DNA of 64,000 nucleotides. It comes from Nitratireductor sp. B36. Its GTDB lineage: Bacteria > Pseudomonadota > Alphaproteobacteria > Rhizobiales > Rhizobiaceae. The stretch's first letter is position 1, and every line of letters starts with the position of its first letter. Where the stretch lies: NCBI RefSeq assembly GCF_020833685.1, contig NZ_JACKZY010000001.1, forward strand, positions 434,001 to 498,000, read 5' to 3'. This document shows positions 61,090 through 64,000 of this stretch, piece after piece. A program made the translations under genes and the position numbers. Below the pieces are notes generated by a model. That model saw only the letters and a program-made list of their open reading frames with translations. It was not told the DNA's origin and ran no database searches.

Positions 61090-62129
61090 AAGCTCAGCTC
61101 CCCGCCGGTCAATGGCGCGAAATACGCGTTGATGTGGTCTTCACTGATCTCGTCCAGCGTTTCGGGCTGCCAGCGAGGGGTGCTGCCCTTTTCCACCAGG
61201 ACGGCGCGTATGCCCTCGTAGAAATCATGCCCTGCAAGCATCCGGTTGAGGATTCGGAACTCCATGGTCATGCATTCATCCATTTCCAGCATGGCGCCTG
61301 CCCGCAACTGGCGGAACGCGACGCAAAGGCTGGTGGGGGAACGCTTTTCAATCGTCGCCAGGGTCTGACGCGCCCAGTCGTCCTGATCCTGGGACAACGA
61401 TTCCAGAATTTCGGCCAGGCTTTCGAAGGAAAAATGGCGCGCTATTGCATGTCTGATGCCCTCATTCAGTTCCGGCTCGGCAGCGACACCAAAAGAGGAA
61501 AGCGTGCCGTCCACATTGTCGGCATCGCAGAGTGCTTTGGTGAGTGCCGCAAGGCTCCCGGCATCGACCGAATGCGTTGCCAGCCCCGCCGCGCAGGCAT
61601 CGCCACGACGAATGCGGTTTCCGGTCAGGGCGAGGTACATGCCCAGTTCGCCGGGCAAACGCGACAAAAGATGACTGCCGCCAACATCGGGGAAGAACCC
61701 GATTCCCACTTCGGGCATTGCGAAAACCGCATTTTCGGTCATCACGCGATGGGAGCCATGGAAGGAGACGCCGACCCCTCCGCCCATGACGATACCGTCG
61801 ATCAGCGCAATATAGGGTTTTGGAAAACGGGCAATCGCGGCGTTGAGCCGGTATTCGTCAGCAAAGAAGTCAGGGCTGGCTCTGCCTTCGAGGCCGGCAC
61901 GGTACACATCCAGAATGTCGCCGCCCGCAGAGAAGGCCCGCCCCTCCCCGCGAATGATGACGCGTTCGACTGCATTGTCGGATTCCCAGGCCGAAAGCGC
62001 CCGTGCAAGCGCGCTGACCATGCTGTGATTGATCGCGTTCAAGGATGCAGGCCGGGAAAGGGTCACAATGCCGGCACGCCCGACCTGTTCGAACAGGATA
62101 TCTCCAGCGCCACCGAAATCGACCTTCAC
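61086..62129 (-). CDS. 3-hydroxyisobutyryl-CoA hydrolase-like (enoyl-CoA hydratase family)
   Basis: The likely start is GTG 62129, giving 347 residues. The crotonase core shows LSRPASLNAINHSMVSALAR, the oxyanion region FSAGGDILDV, and GIVMGGGVGVSFHGSHRV, with MPEVGIGFFPDVGGSHLLSR. The C-terminal extension with AFRQLRAGAMLEMDECMTME is typical of HIBYL-CoA hydrolases in valine breakdown. Confidence 0.85.
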   Translation of the reverse strand: MKVDFGGAGDILFEQVGRAGIVTLSRPASLNAINHSMVSALARALSAWESDNAVERVIIRGEGRAFSAGGDILDVYRAGLEGRASPDFFADEYRLNAAIARFPKPYIALIDGIVMGGGVGVSFHGSHRVMTENAVFAMPEVGIGFFPDVGGSHLLSRLPGELGMYLALTGNRIRRGDACAAGLATHSVDAGSLAALTKALCDADNVDGTLSSFGVAAEPELNEGIRHAIARHFSFESLAEILESLSQDQDDWARQTLATIEKRSPTSLCVAFRQLRAGAMLEMDECMTMEFRILNRMLAGHDFYEGIRAVLVEKGSTPRWQPETLDEISEDHINAYFAPLTGGELSL

Positions 62130-62258
62130 CGGAACCCCCAATCGTTGCAGAAGCAGCAAACCCTTTCAGGTGATTATTCGCCGCTACCCGGGCCGTCAAT
62201 GCTATAAGCGGATGCGACCACAGGACACCGGACGCGGACTTGGTCCGATTTCACCAGC

Positions 62259-63323
62259 ATGATAGAGAGACGCCACACTGGAGTCGAAGCCGTGAACAAG
62301 TTTTCCAGCACCATCAACAGCCTGGGCACCCGCCGCACCGTGGATGAGATCACGGGTGGCCGCCGCCTGCGTCGCACCCGCAAGGCCGACTGGTCGCGCC
62401 GCCTTGTGCGCGAGACCCACCTGACGGTCGATGACCTTATCTGGCCGCTGTTCCTGATGGAGGGCGACAACCGGCAGGAACCACTCGAGGCCATGCCCGG
62501 TGTTATGCGGCACACCGTCGATCATGCGGTGAAACAGGCTGAACGAGCGGCGAAACTCGGCATCCCTGCCATCGCCACCTTCCCCAATATCGATCCGGTA
62601 CGCAAAGATGAAACCGGGTCACACAGTCTCGACCCAGACAATCTGATCAATCGGGCCACGCGCGCGATCAAGGATGCGGTGCCGGAAATCGGCGTGATAA
62701 CCGATGTCGCACTCGACCCGTTCACCAGCCACGGGCATGACGGGATTTTGCGCGATGGCGAGATTGTGAACGACGACACAGTCGCCCTCATCGCCATGGC
62801 AGCCGTGGGCCAGGCCGCGGCAGGCGCCGACATCATCGCCCCCTCCGACATGATGGATGGGCGTGTCGGAGCCATCCGAGATGCGCTCGATCAAAACGGC
62901 TTCCAGAATGTTGCGATCATGTCCTATGCGACCAAATTCGCTTCCGCCTTCTACGGACCATATCGTGAAGCGATCGGTACGGGCGGCCTTCTGAAGGGCG
63001 ACAAGAAGACCTATTATATCGACCCTGCAAACAGCGACGAGGCCATCCGGGAAGCCGAGCAGGATCTACTGGAGGGAGCGGACATGCTGATGGTGAAACC
63101 GGGCCTTCCCTATCTCGACATTGCCCGCAGACTGAAAGACACGTTTGCCGTTCCGACCTTCGCCTACCAGGTTTCCGGAGAGTACGCGATGATCAAGGCT
63201 GCAGCGGCCAATGGGTGGATTGACGGCGAGAAAGCCATGATCGAAAGCCTTCTTGCTTTCAAACGCGCCGGTTGCGACGGAATTCTCACCTATTTCGCCC
63301 CGGAAATGGCGGAATTGTTGTGA
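62259..63323 (+). CDS. hemB: Delta-aminolevulinic acid dehydratase
   Basis: The 354-residue enzyme makes porphobilinogen for haem. Schiff-base Lys residues are in SYATKFASAFYGP and LMVKPGLPYLD. The MAAVGQAAAGADIIAPSDMM segment is typical. Start is ATG 62259 or GTG 62292. Confidence 0.95.
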   Translation: MIERRHTGVEAVNKFSSTINSLGTRRTVDEITGGRRLRRTRKADWSRRLVRETHLTVDDLIWPLFLMEGDNRQEPLEAMPGVMRHTVDHAVKQAERAAKLGIPAIATFPNIDPVRKDETGSHSLDPDNLINRATRAIKDAVPEIGVITDVALDPFTSHGHDGILRDGEIVNDDTVALIAMAAVGQAAAGADIIAPSDMMDGRVGAIRDALDQNGFQNVAIMSYATKFASAFYGPYREAIGTGGLLKGDKKTYYIDPANSDEAIREAEQDLLEGADMLMVKPGLPYLDIARRLKDTFAVPTFAYQVSGEYAMIKAAAANGWIDGEKAMIESLLAFKRAGCDGILTYFAPEMAELL

Positions 63324-63396
63324 TTCCACACCGAAAAGCTTGAACCACAGGCAAGGCTCCCCATCTGTGCGCTGAACCAACCGAAAGGCATTGTTC

Positions 63397-63864
63397 ATGA
63401 CAGCCCGGCCTCTTGATGGCGAAATCCTGAATACCGCACAGGATGACGGATATCTTTATCGCGGTGTTCGCACACGCCGTATTGTGGCGTTCTTCATCGA
63501 CTACCTGCTGATCGGCCTGTTGATGATCCCCGTCGCAATCGTGGTTGCCCTGCTCGGTGTGATGACATTGGGCCTCGGCTGGCTTCTGTTCGGCATTCTC
63601 GCGCCCCTTACCGCCCTTCTCTATGTCGCGATGACTTTGGGAGGCCGCCGACAGGCGACGCTTGGCATGCAGTTCATGGACATTCGGCTTGCGCGTCTTG
63701 ATGGCGGGCGCGTCGACGCACTTCTGGCTGTGGTGCATACCGTGCTTTTCTGGGCGGGCAATGCGATCCTGACCCCGCTTATTCTTCTTGCGAGCCTCTT
63801 TCTCGATCACAAGCGCACCGTGCACGATCTTCTATTGGGAACCGTTGTCGTTCGCTCGAGCTGA
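63397..63864 (+). CDS. RDD family membrane protein
   Basis: The 155-residue protein (start ATG 63397, AAAGG upstream) has the RDD-type start RGVRTRRIVAFFIDYLLIGL and three to four membrane segments, ending KRTVHDLLLGTVVV. Some RDD proteins move ions; role here unknown. hemB-RDD linkage is common in the order. Confidence 0.85.
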   Translation: MTARPLDGEILNTAQDDGYLYRGVRTRRIVAFFIDYLLIGLLMIPVAIVVALLGVMTLGLGWLLFGILAPLTALLYVAMTLGGRRQATLGMQFMDIRLARLDGGRVDALLAVVHTVLFWAGNAILTPLILLASLFLDHKRTVHDLLLGTVVVRSS

Positions 63865-63978
63865 ATACTCCTAAAAGTTGCATTATTAACGCAATCATAT
63901 ACTTTAGATTTATGCGCTATGGGCGCCGCTGTATATTGATACCTCTACGGGGGCGTATTCGATACAGTGAGTATTTCG

Positions 63979-64000
63979 ATGACCGATACTTTTGACGACG
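63979..64000 (+). CDS. Start of the next gene, cut by the window
   Basis: ATG with seven codons (MTDTFDD) before the window ends. No clear ribosome binding site is visible, so this is only a likely start. The 114 bp before it are AT-rich and may hold its promoter. Confidence 0.35.

Overview
The window comes from an alphaproteobacterium of the order Hyphomicrobiales (Rhizobiales), most likely a Phyllobacteriaceae/Mesorhizobium-like organism. The base composition is GC-rich. The right third has a gene order typical of that order: a MerR-like regulator, ihfA, fabH, plsX, a DUF177 gene and a cytochrome bc1 chaperone gene, then ribD-ribE-ribH-nusB, nrdR, glyA, and the L,D-transpeptidase/LdtR pair. 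No species can be named from the sequence alone.

Positions 1 to about 44.83 kb are a prophage of a long-tailed (siphovirus-type) phage that enters at the 3' end of a tRNA-Pro(GGG) gene. The integrase lies next to that tRNA. No copy of the tRNA 3' end is visible at the left, so the other attachment site probably lies outside the window. From left to right the prophage holds: (a) an AT-rich cargo end with an SRAP gene, a small unknown gene and a TTG-started antiphage-type dCTP deaminase; (b) lysis genes (GH108 endolysin, overlapping spanin pair) and the tail, connector, capsid and terminase genes, nearly all on the minus strand and densely overlapping; (c) a plus-strand cargo spot with a glycine-zipper lipoprotein, and a tRNA-like element with a CAU anticodon; (d) the replication block (DnaB helicase, RuvC-like resolvase, MT-A70 methyltransferase), interrupted by a plus-strand McrA-like HNH nuclease; (e) a run of small early genes ending in a Cro-like gene divergent from an S24 (LexA/CI-type) repressor; (f) exported accessory genes and a DprA-like/phosphoribosyltransferase pair; (g) a plus-strand early operon with RecE-like and RecT-like genes, an HNH nuclease and the integrase.

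Four 19-bp operators built on TGTAGCG-N5-(CGCTACA or AGAAACA) tie the control regions together. Two lie between the Cro-like gene and the repressor, and two lie in the divergent promoter region at 38.7-38.8 kb. In each pair one operator sits between the -35 and -10 boxes, so one repressor very probably silences both early operons. The repressor keeps Ser and Lys active residues and an Ala-Gly cleavage site, which suggests SOS induction.

Positions 44.9-64.0 kb are ordinary chromosome: regulation (MerR-like, IHF alpha), lipid synthesis (FabH, PlsX), respiratory assembly, outer-membrane assembly (BamE-like), a membrane pyrophosphatase, an MFS exporter, riboflavin synthesis with NusB, NrdR, serine hydroxymethyltransferase, the LdtP/LdtR cell-wall pair, a 3-hydroxyisobutyryl-CoA hydrolase-like enzyme, HemB and an RDD membrane protein.

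The most interesting parts are the cargo genes. The dCTP deaminase and the McrA-like nuclease are likely defence genes. The DprA-phosphoribosyltransferase pair, with repeat arrays upstream, is the best candidate for a poorly described system.
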